DNA of 5,509 bases from CAZWRK01 sp964635875 (GTDB lineage: Bacteria > Pseudomonadota > Gammaproteobacteria > Burkholderiales > Aquaspirillaceae). How positions within the stretch are numbered: the first letter of the stretch is position 1; every line of letters starts with the position of its first letter. This document shows, piece by piece, positions 5,455 through 5,509 of this stretch. A model generated the notes under the pieces. It was not told where the DNA came from and ran no database searches. It saw nothing but the letters and a program-made list of their open reading frames with translations. The stretch spans positions 1 to 5,509 of the forward strand of contig CAZWRK010000210.1 in NCBI GenBank assembly GCA_964635875.1, written 5' to 3'. Made by a program: the position numbers and the translations under genes.

Positions 5455-5509
5455 CTTCCACTCGACGTATTCAATTAAGACCAGTATAGCACCATGCGAG
5501 CATTCGTCA
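5455..5509 (+). repeat. Terminal direct repeat, right copy (circle seam)
   Basis: This is an exact copy of bases 1-55. Joining the ends through it gives a continuous, gene-free divergent control region of about 211 bp between the HTH start and the membrane-protein start (5374-5454 plus 1-130). Confidence 0.9.

Noticed and set aside
1..5509. The 55-bp end repeats as attL/attR of an integrated element
   Set aside because: The mobility enzyme is a serine recombinase, whose products share only a very short core. An exact 55-base identity at the very ends fits circular assembly overlap better.
1..5509. CRISPR array, tRNA, rRNA or iteron set
   Set aside because: No regularly spaced repeats, cloverleaf-like sequence or tandem iterons were found by eye on either strand.

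Overview
The window is best read as one small circular element. Bases 1-55 recur exactly at 5455-5509, as expected when an assembler opens a circle and repeats one k-mer at the seam, so the real molecule would be a circle of 5454 bp. It is AT-rich with lysine-rich proteins. Three genes end in TGA, which suggests the standard bacterial code. The host cannot be named with certainty. The weak or absent Shine-Dalgarno sites and the small membrane-anchored protein with a four-cysteine tail recall Patescibacteria (CPR, for example Saccharibacteria), but this is a tentative inference.

The circle has two arms. They diverge from a control region of about 211 bp that spans the seam (5374-5454 plus 1-130) and converge on a short hairpin-bearing gap at 3142-3191. 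The plus-strand arm (131-3141) carries three genes: a four-segment membrane protein with an outward coiled coil and four cysteines, a small Ser/Thr-rich protein of unknown function, and a roughly 530-546 aa protein with an N-terminal Mrr-type (PD-(D/E)xK superfamily) nuclease domain. The minus-strand arm (5373-3192) carries a helix-turn-helix protein resembling terminase small subunits and phage-type HTH proteins, a 54 aa protein overlapping it by 17 bp, and a 521 aa large serine recombinase with all expected catalytic residues.

Taken together, the minus arm looks like the mobility and control module (DNA binding plus site-specific integration and excision). The plus arm looks like cargo, plausibly a restriction or defence module with a membrane partner, though this is not proven. 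No replication initiator, relaxase, toxin-antitoxin pair, tRNA or CRISPR array was recognised. The molecule may therefore be the excised circular form of an integrative element, or a plasmid using an unrecognised replication system. The control region holds a striking 8+8 bp inverted repeat (5423-5452) directly upstream of a good -10 box for the minus arm, which is a likely operator. The novelty most worth following is the combination of a self-contained 5.45 kb circle, a serine recombinase, an Mrr-like nuclease with a substituted active-site motif, and two unrecognised envelope-type proteins.
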